NCBI RefSeq assembly: GCF_014699055.1
Contig: NZ_JACXAC010000008.1
Coordinates: forward strand, 1 to 64,000
Direction of reading: 5' to 3'
DNA from: Hymenobacter armeniacus
GTDB lineage: Bacteria; Bacteroidota; Bacteroidia; Cytophagales; Hymenobacteraceae
DNA: 64,000 nt
This document shows, one piece after another, positions 16,532 through 25,600 of the stretch. The translations under genes were made by a program, and so were the position numbers. The first letter of the stretch is position 1; each line of letters opens with the position of its first letter. Under the pieces are notes generated by a model. The model searched no databases, was not told the DNA's origin, and was given only the letters and a program-made list of their open reading frames with translations.

Positions 16532-17443
16532 TCAAGGGCACCCTGACATCCCTAGAAAAAAGTCTTTTTGGTCGGCAGTTAGTGTCTTTAAGCCTCCTGC
16601 AGATTCTACTTCTTGGCGGAGTTTTTTCTCGTATTCAAATGTGCCGCTGTTTAGGTTGGCATCTTCGTAAAGGCCAGGAGCATCGATACGTCGGCCATTA
16701 TCGATTAACAATGTGTAGTAGTTACCAGAACGGAGATTTTTCTGACTGGTAAACGCAACTTTACCGTTCTCCGGCACTACTCCGTGCATTCGTTGACTAA
16801 CCGTTAGTTCGTAGTGCTGAGAAAATGTTTTCTGTACTTGGCCAGATACAAGAACTGACGTGGTGGTAAGAGCAGTATCCTGCCTTTTGCTTAGCAGGTT
16901 GCCTGATGTAACGTCAAATACAAACGTATTTAACTCGTAAGTTGAAATAGTGAGGGAATTAGTCAGAGGAGCGAATCTGTACTTCGTTAACCAACTAAAG
17001 TGGCTTACTGATGAGGAAATACTACCGCAGGAACATAAGAAGTCGTGTAGGACATACTCTTTGATTTTATGTCCCCTTTCATAGAAACTGAGGACACCGT
17101 AATTGTAAAAGGGCACTCCGGCACTCCAGTCGTCTAGCACTGCAATCCTATTTCCATTATCAGAGATTAGCGCAGTTTTGAGGGCAATGTTGTCATTGCT
17201 GTCTTCGAAAAAATAAAGCATCTGCTGCGTCTGTGTAGCAAACATTGCCCATTTACTAACAGTCGGATAAAGCGCGCTTCCTACTTCATCAGCATACTTG
17301 GCGGCAGAGTCTTTTCTGGTGCCAAGTAATCGCAACTCATACAGACCATCCTTGCTGCTGAACTTGGTCTGAAAGCGAGGCTCATCAGCTTTGCAATACC
17401 AAGACGGTAGACAAAAAAGCACTATTAAGAACAGCGTTTTCAT
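16532..17443 (-). CDS. Exported protein of unknown function in low-G+C DNA
   Basis: A 303-residue protein with a signal peptide (MKTLFLIVLFCLPSWYCKA). I do not recognise the family. The mature part is mixed, probably beta-rich, with several Cys (DFLCSCGSISS) and no lipobox or T9SS domain. Two lines I counted by hand are 38% and 43% G+C, against well over 60% in most neighbours, and codon use is correspondingly different, so recent acquisition is likely. It lies just downstream of a displaced copy of the GH92 3' end (17474-17562) and is separated by that copy from another unknown gene in the same orientation. Confidence 0.75.
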   Translation of the reverse strand: MKTLFLIVLFCLPSWYCKADEPRFQTKFSSKDGLYELRLLGTRKDSAAKYADEVGSALYPTVSKWAMFATQTQQMLYFFEDSNDNIALKTALISDNGNRIAVLDDWSAGVPFYNYGVLSFYERGHKIKEYVLHDFLCSCGSISSSVSHFSWLTKYRFAPLTNSLTISTYELNTFVFDVTSGNLLSKRQDTALTTTSVLVSGQVQKTFSQHYELTVSQRMHGVVPENGKVAFTSQKNLRSGNYYTLLIDNGRRIDAPGLYEDANLNSGTFEYEKKLRQEVESAGGLKTLTADQKDFFLGMSGCP

Positions 17444-17473
17444 AGTAGTGAATAACGGAGATAATAATCGACT

Positions 17474-17562
17474 TTACTTCCGCATCGGCCGCGCCCCCAT
17501 CACAAACACCAGCGTGCCGCCCTTGGCCACGTCCTGCTGCGCCAGAAACGGCTGCGTCAGCT
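17474..17562 (-). pseudogene. Displaced duplicate of the GH92 gene 3' end
   Basis: On the minus strand this encodes a C-terminal stub (LTQPFLAQQDVAKGGTLVFV then MGARPMRK and a stop) that matches the end of the GH92 protein at 18126-18214. I count 7 differences in 89 bases; five are synonymous and two are conservative (Met/Val, Val/Ala). The flanking bases TAATAAT beyond the stop are also shared. The frame continues upstream for about 30 codons (MELLLGVQLA...) without resemblance to GH92 beyond the stub. Confidence 0.85.
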
Positions 17563-17583
17563 CTTCATTATGGGTTTGCACAA

Positions 17584-18096
17584 CTATATCGGTTTCCACG
17601 TCCCTTTTTTGAAGTACATGTTGCCAAACTTTGGCGAGTTGAACACCAAGAAGAAGCTCCACACGTCGCGGTAAACAGTCGGGTCGGTGGTTAGAATGTG
17701 GTGCGTCGGCGCGGGCATGTGGACGATGAGACGAGCAGAGCCATATGGGGCGGAAGTTGAAATATATCCTCTGTACACTTTTGCCGGTCCATCCTTAGGG
17801 GTTGAATAGAAATAAATGGAGTTGTCGGGATTGATGGTGAAATGGAAATTGTTGTATTGCCAGTCCGCCTGCTTGCCAGGGAAATAGCTACGGTCGATGA
17901 CGTATTCCCCGTAGTAGTCTTCCTGGGTAAGAACCTTCTTTTCAAACAGGGGTCGGGCAATTGTTGAGAAAACACCAAGCGCAATGGCAGAAAGCCAGAT
18001 GAATCCCAACGCTTTGCCAAAAAGCGCTTTTCTGGTTAGTGCCCAAATTACCAGTAGCAATAAAGTCAGTGGGATGAGAAAGAAGCCGGCAAGCAT
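17584..18096 (-). CDS. Small membrane protein of unknown function
   Basis: A 170-residue protein from the ATG at 18094-18096. Residues about 3-21 (FFLIPLTLLLLVIWAL) and 28-47 (ALGFIWLSAIALGVFSTIAR) are two membrane segments; the remainder, with many Tyr and Phe (EDYYGEYVIDRSYFPGKQAD), is a soluble domain probably in the periplasm. I do not recognise it. G+C is near 50% in the line I counted, below its neighbours. It is the only gene between the two copies of the GH92 3' end (17474-17562 and 18126-18214). It follows GH92 by 29 bases on the same strand. Confidence 0.75.
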   Translation of the reverse strand: MLAGFFLIPLTLLLLVIWALTRKALFGKALGFIWLSAIALGVFSTIARPLFEKKVLTQEDYYGEYVIDRSYFPGKQADWQYNNFHFTINPDNSIYFYSTPKDGPAKVYRGYISTSAPYGSARLIVHMPAPTHHILTTDPTVYRDVWSFFLVFNSPKFGNMYFKKGTWKPI

Positions 18097-18125
18097 GTTG
18101 CAATCGTCACTGATGGGGTAATAAT

Positions 18126-18214
18126 TTATTTCCGCACCGGCCGTGCCCCCATCACAAACGCCAGCGTGCCGCCTTTCGCCACGTCCTGCTGCGCCAGAAA
18201 CGGCTGCGTTAGCT
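18126..18214. repeat. GH92 3'-terminal direct repeat, resident copy
   Basis: The last 89 bases of the intact GH92 gene, repeated in the same orientation 652 bases away at 17474-17562 with 92% identity by hand count. The pair encloses one small gene. Confidence 0.85.
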
Positions 18215-20441
18215 GTTGCCCGTTGAGGGTGACTTGCTGCACGTAGACGTTTTTGGCGCTTTGGTTTTTGACCTGGAGGGTGAAGGACTGGCCGTTTTCG
18301 AGGTGCAGGACGGCGCTGTGCACGAGGGGGCTGCCGAGGGCGTACTGGCCCGAACCGGGGGCGACGGGGTAGAAGCCGAGGGCCGAGAAGAGATACCAGG
18401 CGCTCATCTGGCCACAGTCGTCGTTGCCGCCGAGGCCGTCGGGGGTGGGGTGGTACTGGCGGGCGAGGATGTTGCGGACCTGGGCCTGGGTTTTCCAGGG
18501 CTGGTCGGTGTAGTTGTAGAGGTAGGCGGCGTGGTGGGCGGGCTCGTTGCCGTGCACGTAGCCCCCGATGATGCCCTCGCGGGTGATGTCCTCGGTTTCG
18601 GCGAAGAACGAGTCGGGCAGGTGCATGGTAAAGAGCGAATCGAGGTGGGGCACGAAGCGGCGGTTGCCCCCCATGCGGGCAATGAGGCCGGCGGGGTCGT
18701 GGGGCACGGCGAGGGTGTAGTTCCAGGCGTTGCCCTCGATGAAGCCCTGGCCGTTGGTGCTCAGCACGTCGAATTTGGGGCGGAAGCTGCCGTCGGCCAG
18801 GCGCGGGCGCATGGCGTTGGCGCGCGGGTCGAACACGTTTTGCCAGTTGGTGGCGCGCTTGCTGAACTCCTGGTAGAGGTCGGCGTGGCCGAGTTTCTGG
18901 GCGAGCTGGGCGATGCACCAGTCGTCGTAGGCGTATTCGAGGGTGGTGGAGACGGAGGTGCCGCTGCGCTCGTTGGGCACGTAGCCGCGGTCGATGTAGT
19001 CGCCCAGGCCGTCGTACCAGCGGTGGCGGGCGGTGGCCACGCAGGCGGCCAAGGCACGCTCGGCCTGGGCAGGCGGCACCGCGCCGTTGAGGACGGCATC
19101 GGCCACCACGGAAACGCTGTGGTAGCCGCTCATGCACCAGTTTTCGTTGGCGTGGTGGCTCCAGACGGGCAGCATGTGCTCGGCGCTCTGGTCGTAGTGG
19201 GCCAGCATGGATTGCACCATGTCGGCGTTGCGCTTGGGCTGGATGAGGTTGAAGAGCGGGTGCAGGGCCCGGAAAGTGTCCCAGAGCGAGAAGGTGGTGT
19301 AATTCACGAAGCCCTCGGCGCGGTGGGTTTGCTGGTCGATGCCGCGGTACTGGCCGTCGGCGTCCTGGTACACGGTGGGGCTGAGGCAGGCGTGATAGAG
19401 GGCCGTGTAGAAGTTCTCCTTATCGGCCCGGTTGAGCGTCTGGATGATGACTTTGGCCAGCTCCTGTTGCCAGAGCTGCTGGCCGGCGCGGCGGGTTTGG
19501 TCGAAGTTCCAGCCGGGCAGCTCGGCGCGCATATTAGCCAGCGCCCCGGCCGCGCTCACGGGCGAGAGGGCGAATTTGACCTTGATTTTCTCGCCCGCCA
19601 CGGTGCTGAAATCGAAGTAGAGGCGCAGCTGGCGGCCGGCCTGCTCGGGCCAGTTTTTGGTTTGGTCGAAGCGGCCCCAGAAGCCGCGGTAGGCTTCCTT
19701 GGGGTCATATTTGCGGGCGCCGTAAGTTTTGAAGGGCTTCGAGAACTGCATGGCGAAGTATTCGGTGCGGGTGCGGCCCCAGCCGGTGGTTTGGCGGTAG
19801 CCGGTCACGAGCGAGTCGTTTTCGATGCGCACGTAGCTCCACACGTTCTTATCCGGGTAGTTGTAGATGCCGGCCATCATATCCAGGATGATGTGCGCTG
19901 GCTCGGTGCCCGGAAACGTGTATTGGTGGAAGCCCACGCGGGTAGTGGCCGTGAGCTCGGCGAGGATGTTGTGGTCGTCGAGCTTCACACGGTAGTAAGC
20001 TGGTTCGGCCACCTCATTCTGGTGCGAGAAGGCGGAGCGGTAGCCGCTCTGGGGCCGGTCGGCGGTGCCGGGGTTGAGCTGGAGCGGGCCGGTGGTGGGC
20101 ATGAGCAGGAAGTCGCCCAAATCGGAGTGCCCCGTGCCGCTGAAATGCGTGTGGCTGAAGCCCACGATGGTGCGGTCGTCGTAGTTGTAGCCCGCGCAGT
20201 ACTTGTAGATGTCGGGGTTGTACTTGCCGTTCTGCTCGTAGCTGAGGGTGTCGGTATCGGGCGAGAGCTGCACCATGCCGAAGGGCACGGTGGCGCCGGG
20301 GTAGGTGTGGCCCATCTTCTGGGTGCCCACCAGCGGGTGCGCGTAGGGCACGAGGTTTTCGGGTTGAGCCGGGCGCTTTTGGGCGGCGGCCGATACGGCG
20401 GCCAGGAGCAGCAGAGGCAGGAGGTTCTTCAGATCCATCAT
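18126..20441 (-). CDS. Glycoside hydrolase family 92 alpha-mannosidase
   Basis: A 771-residue exported enzyme; the start at 20439-20441 gives a signal peptide (MMDLKNLLPLLLLAAVSAAA). GH92 signatures are in order: GHTYPGATVPFGMVQLSPDT, GFSHTHFSGTGHSDLGDFLL, ENWCMSGYHSVSVVADAVLN, and GNDDCGQMSAWYLFSALGFY with the catalytic acidic residues. The family removes alpha-1,2/1,3-linked mannose from glycoproteins or fungal walls by an inverting, calcium-dependent mechanism. The frame continues 42 codons upstream past the HNH gene's divergent start and is not used. No SusCD genes adjoin it. Its last 89 bases are duplicated downstream. Confidence 0.95.
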   Translation of the reverse strand: MMDLKNLLPLLLLAAVSAAAQKRPAQPENLVPYAHPLVGTQKMGHTYPGATVPFGMVQLSPDTDTLSYEQNGKYNPDIYKYCAGYNYDDRTIVGFSHTHFSGTGHSDLGDFLLMPTTGPLQLNPGTADRPQSGYRSAFSHQNEVAEPAYYRVKLDDHNILAELTATTRVGFHQYTFPGTEPAHIILDMMAGIYNYPDKNVWSYVRIENDSLVTGYRQTTGWGRTRTEYFAMQFSKPFKTYGARKYDPKEAYRGFWGRFDQTKNWPEQAGRQLRLYFDFSTVAGEKIKVKFALSPVSAAGALANMRAELPGWNFDQTRRAGQQLWQQELAKVIIQTLNRADKENFYTALYHACLSPTVYQDADGQYRGIDQQTHRAEGFVNYTTFSLWDTFRALHPLFNLIQPKRNADMVQSMLAHYDQSAEHMLPVWSHHANENWCMSGYHSVSVVADAVLNGAVPPAQAERALAACVATARHRWYDGLGDYIDRGYVPNERSGTSVSTTLEYAYDDWCIAQLAQKLGHADLYQEFSKRATNWQNVFDPRANAMRPRLADGSFRPKFDVLSTNGQGFIEGNAWNYTLAVPHDPAGLIARMGGNRRFVPHLDSLFTMHLPDSFFAETEDITREGIIGGYVHGNEPAHHAAYLYNYTDQPWKTQAQVRNILARQYHPTPDGLGGNDDCGQMSAWYLFSALGFYPVAPGSGQYALGSPLVHSAVLHLENGQSFTLQVKNQSAKNVYVQQVTLNGQQLTQPFLAQQDVAKGGTLAFVMGARPVRK

Positions 20442-20483
20442 GCAGAGGCGCGGATAGGAGAGCAATATCCGGTAATTTGAGGC

Positions 20484-20993
20484 ATGAATAACTGCCTGCA
20501 TTGCGGTACTGCCACCCCTAATGCCAAGTACTGCTCCCGCTCCTGCGCCAACCGAGTAAATGGCCATCTATTTCCCAGCCGTAAGCGGCTGACTCGCCTA
20601 TGCAAGCATTGCGGCGCTAAATTGCAAACCCGCCGCACCACCTGCGACAGCTGCAACCCCGGCTTCGTTGATTGGCAACGGGTGCCGCTGCAACAGCTTA
20701 GAGCGAAAGCGCTGCAACAGTATGCCGCTCAGATTCGCAGCTTGGCGCGGTTGGCCTATCGCAAATCAAGCCGCCCCAAAGCGTGCGCGGTGTGTGGCTA
20801 CGATACTCATTACGAAGTGTGCCACATCAAGCCAATAAACGGATTTGCGCCAACAGATTCCGTCGCGAACGTAAATGCGTTGGATAATCTAGTGGCGCTG
20901 TGTCCTAACCATCATTGGGAATTTGACCACGGCCTGTTATCCGCCATTGCTCTGACCGCTGCAGAAGCTGAAGGCGTGGGGCATGAGCACTAA
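20484..20993 (+). CDS. HNH endonuclease with N-terminal zinc-ribbon motifs
   Basis: A 169-residue protein. The N-terminus has three Cys pairs (CLHCGTATPNAKYCSRSC and LCKHCGAKLQTRRTTCDSC) of zinc-ribbon type. The C-terminal half is an HNH nuclease: ACAVCGYDTHYEVCHIKPI, an Asn in NVNALDNLVALCPNHHWEFD, and the final His. Such proteins occur in phages, mobile elements and restriction-like systems, and as free-standing genes. G+C is about 50% in the line I counted, lower than the neighbours. It is divergent from GH92 with a gap of only 42 bases, and is followed by a terminator and tRNA-Arg. Substrate and role are unknown. Confidence 0.85.
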   Translation: MNNCLHCGTATPNAKYCSRSCANRVNGHLFPSRKRLTRLCKHCGAKLQTRRTTCDSCNPGFVDWQRVPLQQLRAKALQQYAAQIRSLARLAYRKSSRPKACAVCGYDTHYEVCHIKPINGFAPTDSVANVNALDNLVALCPNHHWEFDHGLLSAIALTAAEAEGVGHEH

Positions 20994-21027
20994 AAAACCC
21001 GCTCTGCGCACAGCAAAGCGGGTTTTT
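20993..21027. terminator. Bidirectional terminator
   Basis: An 11-bp stem (AAAAACCCGCT at 20993-21003 with AGCGGGTTTTT at 21017-21027) between the HNH gene and the minus-strand tRNA. Confidence 0.8.
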
Positions 21028-21035
21028 GGACAGTG

Positions 21036-21107
21036 TAGCCGCGACGGGAATCGAACCCATATCAAGCGTTTAGGAAACGCCTATTCTATCCGTTGAACTA
21101 CGCAGCC
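21036..21107 (-). tRNA. tRNA-Arg (anticodon CCU)
   Basis: Read on the minus strand, a 72-base cloverleaf folds by hand. The acceptor is GGCTGCG with CGCGGCT, the D-arm GTTC/GAAT, and the anticodon stem GGCGT/ACGCT. The loop is TTCCTAA, which gives anticodon CCU. The T-arm is ATGGG-TTCGATT-CCCGT, with discriminator A. CCA is not encoded. It reads AGG codons. The tRNA lies 31 bases beyond the stop of the HD-PycTM gene on the same strand. Confidence 0.93.
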
Positions 21108-21138
21108 GCAGCACAAAGGTAAGAACGGGCGCCGCCCC

Positions 21139-22452
21139 CTACATCTTATACAGCAGCGCGATGCCGAACGAGAGCGCCGTCAAAATCAGCCCCACCATGA
21201 AGATGGTGTAGCTGGTGCGCAACAAGCGGTATTTGCGGGTGAGCACCTCGCCCAGGTAGTAGATGTCCGTCACCATGTTGTTGTAGAGCATGTCTTTCTG
21301 CCGCATCAGCTCGCGCATGCCGCCCTGGAAGTTGTCGAGGCTGAGCTTGGTGAACTGGCCGAAGAACAGCAGGTTGACGCGGCGGTTTGTGGCAATCTGG
21401 GGGCTTTTTTTCAGCCAGGCAAAGCTCGTCACGTCGGGCTGGGCCGAGAGAATGGCCGTGATGACCGAGCCCAGAGCCGTGACCAGCAGAATGCCCATCG
21501 GGATGCCCAGCACGGGGTTGCCGCTCATCATGGGGCCCAGCGCGCCGGCCTTGCCCATTTTGGCGCCCAGGTAGGTGATGATGACCGACATGAGCACGGC
21601 GTTGAGCTGAATCATCATGCTGGCCTTTTTGTCGGCCATGTCGCTCAGCTTCATGTGGTTCGAGTACATGGTGCGAAACATCGTTTCGATGCCGCGTTTG
21701 GGCTCGGCGAAGGTTTCGTTCTTTTCCTTCTCCTTCTTTTTCTTCTTTTTCTCGGTCTTTTTTAAGGCGTCGCGCTGCTCGTCGAGGTTGTCCTTAAACG
21801 CCTTTTTGTAGCGCTCCTTGCCCGCATCGGAGTGGTACTTGTGGCTCAGCATGAAGTTGAGCTGCAGTTCGGCCCACTCCGGGTTGGTGTAGGTTTGGCC
21901 CAGCACCAGCTCCCACTCGGTGCGCAGCAGCTCGGCGCTGCTGCGGAAGTCGTCGCGCGCCAGGTTGCTCATGTCGGCGTCTACCAGCAGCTGCTGCAGC
22001 TCGGTTTCGGGCGCGTAGTCGCGGTGCGTCACCTTGATGAGGTCTTTCACCAGCTGCACCCGCTCGGCGGGCACGCCGTGCTCGGCCAGCCAGGCGCCGG
22101 CCCGCTCCATGCTGCGGAACTCGTGGCCCTCGTACACGTCGAGGTAGCCGGTGTCGTGAAACCAGGCGGCCAGCAGCAGGGCCTCGGTGTCTTCGGGCGA
22201 GAGGCCGGCGGCCGGGGCCAGCACGCGGCATTCCTTCACCACGGCCTCGGTGTGGCGCAGGGAATGGTAGGTGAGCTTGGCTTGCAGCTCCTGGGCAAAC
22301 AGGTCGGTGACGTAAGCCTGGGCGTCCTTCACCAACGCCGAGGCCTTGGCCTTGGCGGGCTTGTCGGCGGCTTCGGCGGCGAGGGCGGCTTCGGGCGGGG
22401 CGGGGTCCGTGGCCGGGGCGGCGGCAACGGTTTCGGGGGTACTTTCTTTCAT
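21139..22452 (-). CDS. HD-domain phosphohydrolase fused to a Pycsar effector (PycTM, DUF5706) domain
   Basis: A 437-residue protein. Residues 1-40 are an Ala/Pro-rich lead. Residues about 45-210 form an HD domain with likely metal ligands His63/His67 (TYHSLRH), His99-Asp100 (AAWFHD) and Asp160 (VDADMSNLA). A lysine-rich stretch (KKTEKKKKKKEKEKNE) follows. Residues about 250-437 match the PycTM/DUF5706 pattern: IETMFRTMYSNHMKLSDMAD, two membrane segments, NLLFFGQFTKLSLDNFQGGM, DIYYLGEVLTRKYRLLRTSY and a final membrane helix. PycTM is the membrane-disrupting effector of Pycsar cyclic-nucleotide defence. No uridylate/cytidylate cyclase is nearby. From memory, this fused form is common in Bacteroidota without a cyclase, so its role may be housekeeping. 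Confidence 0.88.
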   Translation of the reverse strand: MKESTPETVAAAPATDPAPPEAALAAEAADKPAKAKASALVKDAQAYVTDLFAQELQAKLTYHSLRHTEAVVKECRVLAPAAGLSPEDTEALLLAAWFHDTGYLDVYEGHEFRSMERAGAWLAEHGVPAERVQLVKDLIKVTHRDYAPETELQQLLVDADMSNLARDDFRSSAELLRTEWELVLGQTYTNPEWAELQLNFMLSHKYHSDAGKERYKKAFKDNLDEQRDALKKTEKKKKKKEKEKNETFAEPKRGIETMFRTMYSNHMKLSDMADKKASMMIQLNAVLMSVIITYLGAKMGKAGALGPMMSGNPVLGIPMGILLVTALGSVITAILSAQPDVTSFAWLKKSPQIATNRRVNLLFFGQFTKLSLDNFQGGMRELMRQKDMLYNNMVTDIYYLGEVLTRKYRLLRTSYTIFMVGLILTALSFGIALLYKM

Positions 22453-22675
22453 GACTAGCGAAGCAGCGGCCGGCTCATTCCGGCGGGCTCGCCGGCTTTC
22501 AACGCGAAGCGCCGGGCGTAAGTTAAATAGGCCAGCCTAACCGCACGGCCGCGCTTTGCGTAACGGGCCCTAGCGCGCCGGCTGCAGGTTCGTGCCAGTA
22601 CGTGGGCAGCCGGCGCTTCGTTTACCTTAACAGTACCCCGCGGCGAGCCTTGATGCTCGGCCCTTTTTCTGCTTT

Positions 22676-25600
22676 ATGCCCCCATTTTTTCGCTTTCGCT
22701 CCGCGCTGTTGCTGCTCGGCGCCCTTTTGGCGTTTCACTCGCGTGCTTTGGCCCAGGGCGAATCGTCGCAAAACCCCCACGTTTCGCGCCCCAATTACCG
22801 CCGCGGCGGCCTCGACTGGAAAACCAAAACCCCGCCCGACAGCACCCGCATTCGCTACACTGTTTTTCTGATTGGCGACGTGGGCAAGCCCATTGCCAAA
22901 GAAAACGGCGGCGAGCCTTCGCTGAACTTCCTGCGCAAAAAAATCATGGAAGCCGGCGCCAAGAGCACCACCATTTACCTCGGCGACAACGTGTATGAGT
23001 ACGGCATGCCCGAGGAAGGCGCCTACGACCGCAAGGAAGCCGAGCGCCGCCTGGCCGACCAGATTGACGTGCTGCGCGACTACAAAGGCGAGAAGTACAT
23101 GATACCCGGCAACCACGACTGGAAGCAGGGCCTCACCGGCGGCCTGGAGCAGGTGCTGCGCGAGCAGCGCTTCGCCGAAAACTACATGGCCCAGGACTCG
23201 GCCGCTTTCGGCTACAGCGGCGATTTCATCACGCCCAGTAACGGCTGCCCCGGCCCCTACGAAATCCGCCTGCAGGACGATTTGGTGCTCATCACCATCA
23301 ACTCGCAGTGGTTTCTGACCAAGCAGAGCGAGCGGCCCTACGGCGCCGACGGCGGCTGCGGCGTGGAAGACGAAACCGACTTCATGGCCCAGCTGGAGGA
23401 CATCATTGCCCGCAACAAGGACAAAAACATCATGGTGGTGGGCCACCACCCGCTGTTTTCCGACGGCATTCACGGCGGCTACTTCACCCTGGGCGACCAC
23501 ATTTTCCCGCTCAGCATCGTGTACAAGTACGCGTTTCTGCCGTTGCCCATCATCGGGTCCATCTACCCCTTTGCCCGCAAATACGGCGGGGTGAGCCAGG
23601 ACTTGGCCTACCCGGCCTACCAGGCCTACAAGAAGGGCCTGATGGACATTTTCAACAAGTACCCCAACATCATTTACGCGGCCGGGCACGAGCACAACCT
23701 GCAGTACTTCAAGGAGGGCGCCACCCACCTCATCGTGAGCGGCTCGGGTTGCAAAACCCAGCACGTGAAGCCCGGCGACGCCGGCGATGCCCTGTTTTCG
23801 GACAAGGAAAAGGGCTGGGCCCGCGTGAACTACTACGACGACGGCCAGGTGTGGACGGAGTACTTCATCCCGCAGGGCAACGGCGAGAAGGCCCGCCTCG
23901 TGTTCCGCACGCCGCTCTACGCCAAAACCACGCAGGGCGTGGCTTCTACCGAGGCCGCGCCGATGACGCCGCTCGATAAGCAGAAGAAAAAGAACGAGCA
24001 GGACGTGCAAGCCCAGCCCGTGCCCGCCAAGCGCCCCGACTTCCGCGACAGCAGCGTGGTGGTGGCCATCAATCCCGGCTACAACAAGCACGGCGGCTTC
24101 CACAACTGGCTGCTGGGCGAGCACTACCGCAAGGAGTGGGCCACGCCCGTGAAGTTCCGCCTGCTGGACTTGGCCAACGACAAAGGCGGCCTGGTGCCCT
24201 ACAAAACCGGCGGCGGCAAGCAAACCGCCTCGCTGAAAGTGCGCAACGAAGCCGGCCACAACTTCTCGCTGCGCGGCATCGACAAAGACCCCGCCGCGGT
24301 GCTGCCCGAGGCCCTGCGCACGGGCTTTGCCAAAGACATTTTGCAGGACCAGATTTCGGCCCAGCACCCGTACGCTTCGTTTGTGCTGCCGCCGCTGGGC
24401 ACGGCGGCCGGCATTCTGCACACCAACCCCGAGCCGGTCTACATTCCGCAGGACCCCCTGCTGGGCCAGTACTACAGCGCGTTTTCCAACAAGCCCGCCG
24501 CCATTGAGGAAGACGCCAAGGACGACCAGAGCAACGTGGCCAGCCTGGGCTACGCCAAAAACCTAGTGGGCACCGACAAGATGCTGGAGCGTCTGCTCGA
24601 AGACAACGACAACAAGATTGACGCCGTGGCCTTTGCCCGTTCGCGCCTGTTCGACATGTGGATAGGCGACTGGGACCGGCACGAGGACCAATGGCGCTGG
24701 GCCGAGGTGAAAGACAAGGACGGCGACCGCACCTTCACGGCCGTGCCCGAAGACCGCGACATTGCCTTCTTCAAAGGCGACGGCGTGCTGCCCTTCCTCA
24801 TCAGCCGCAAGTTTGCGGTGCGCAACTTCCAGAACTTCGGCTACGACTACGCCGACTACAAGGGCTTGAACCAGACGGCCCTCAGCAACGACCGCACTTT
24901 CCTGAGCAGCGTGAGCCGCGAGCAGTGGGTGGCCCAGGCCCAGTACATGAAGGAGCACCTCACGGACGAGGTGATTGAAAAAGCCTTCCGCGACAAGTGG
25001 CCCAAGGAGATATATGACCTGCACGCCAAAGAAATCATGGCCAAGCTGAAAAGCCGGCGCGACCTGCTGCCCGACGTGGCCGCCAAGTACGCCGACGTGG
25101 TGGCCGACATTGTGGAAGTGCGCGGCACCCAGAAAAACGAGCAGTTTGTGGTGGACCGCCTGCCCAACGGCAACGTGCACGTGACGGTGCGCAAAATCAC
25201 GAAGGAAGGCAAGGTGACCAAGGTGCTCTTCGACCGCACCGTGGAGTACGGCATCACCGACGAACTGCGCCTCTACGGCATCAGCGGCAACGATACCTAC
25301 CTGGTGAAGGGCGACGCCAGCAAGTCGGTGAAGGTGCGCGTGATTGGGGGTACCCAGCGCGACACCATCCGCGACGTGAGCCACGTGGGCGGCTTCCTGC
25401 ACAAAACCCAGGTGTACGACGCCGATACCGGCAACGTCATCAACGTGGGCAAGGAGGCCCGCCTTCGCCTGGAGCCCGGCGTGGACGTGAGCCGCTACGA
25501 CCACCCCAAGCGCTTCGACCTGAAAGACTACCGCCTGAATTACACCGGCCCGGCCCTGTTCTTCGGCTACAACATCGACGATGGCCTGCTGCTGGGCGGC

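Noticed and set aside
17584..19137. 517-codon minus-strand frame running from the small membrane gene into GH92
   Set aside because: Its first 340 residues are an Arg/Pro-rich out-of-frame reading of GH92; only the part from the ATG at 18096 is protein-like.
12775..20441. GH43 and GH92 as parts of one polysaccharide utilisation locus with the SusCD genes
   Set aside because: They are in separate transcription units, 17 kb or more from SusCD, with unrelated genes between.
18216..20480. 754-codon open frame on the plus strand opposite GH92
   Set aside because: Val/Gly/Ala/His-rich product with no family; a shadow caused by G+C-rich third positions of the GH92 gene. The same applies to long antisense frames at 12739-14316, 22622-24421, 24563-26542, 44850-46598, 54323-56101 and 59849-62335.
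16532..21107. A complete integrative island next to tRNA-Arg
   Set aside because: No integrase, no relaxase and no repeated tRNA end were found, and the GH92 gene in the middle has native composition. Only smaller insertions are supported.
21139..22452. A complete Pycsar antiphage operon
   Set aside because: No nucleotide cyclase gene is adjacent on either side; neighbours are a tRNA and the phosphoesterase-Omp85 gene.
22575..22616. 11-bp inverted repeat (GCGCCGGCTGC) before the phosphoesterase gene
   Set aside because: The loop is 20 bases and no T run follows; in DNA of this composition it may be chance.
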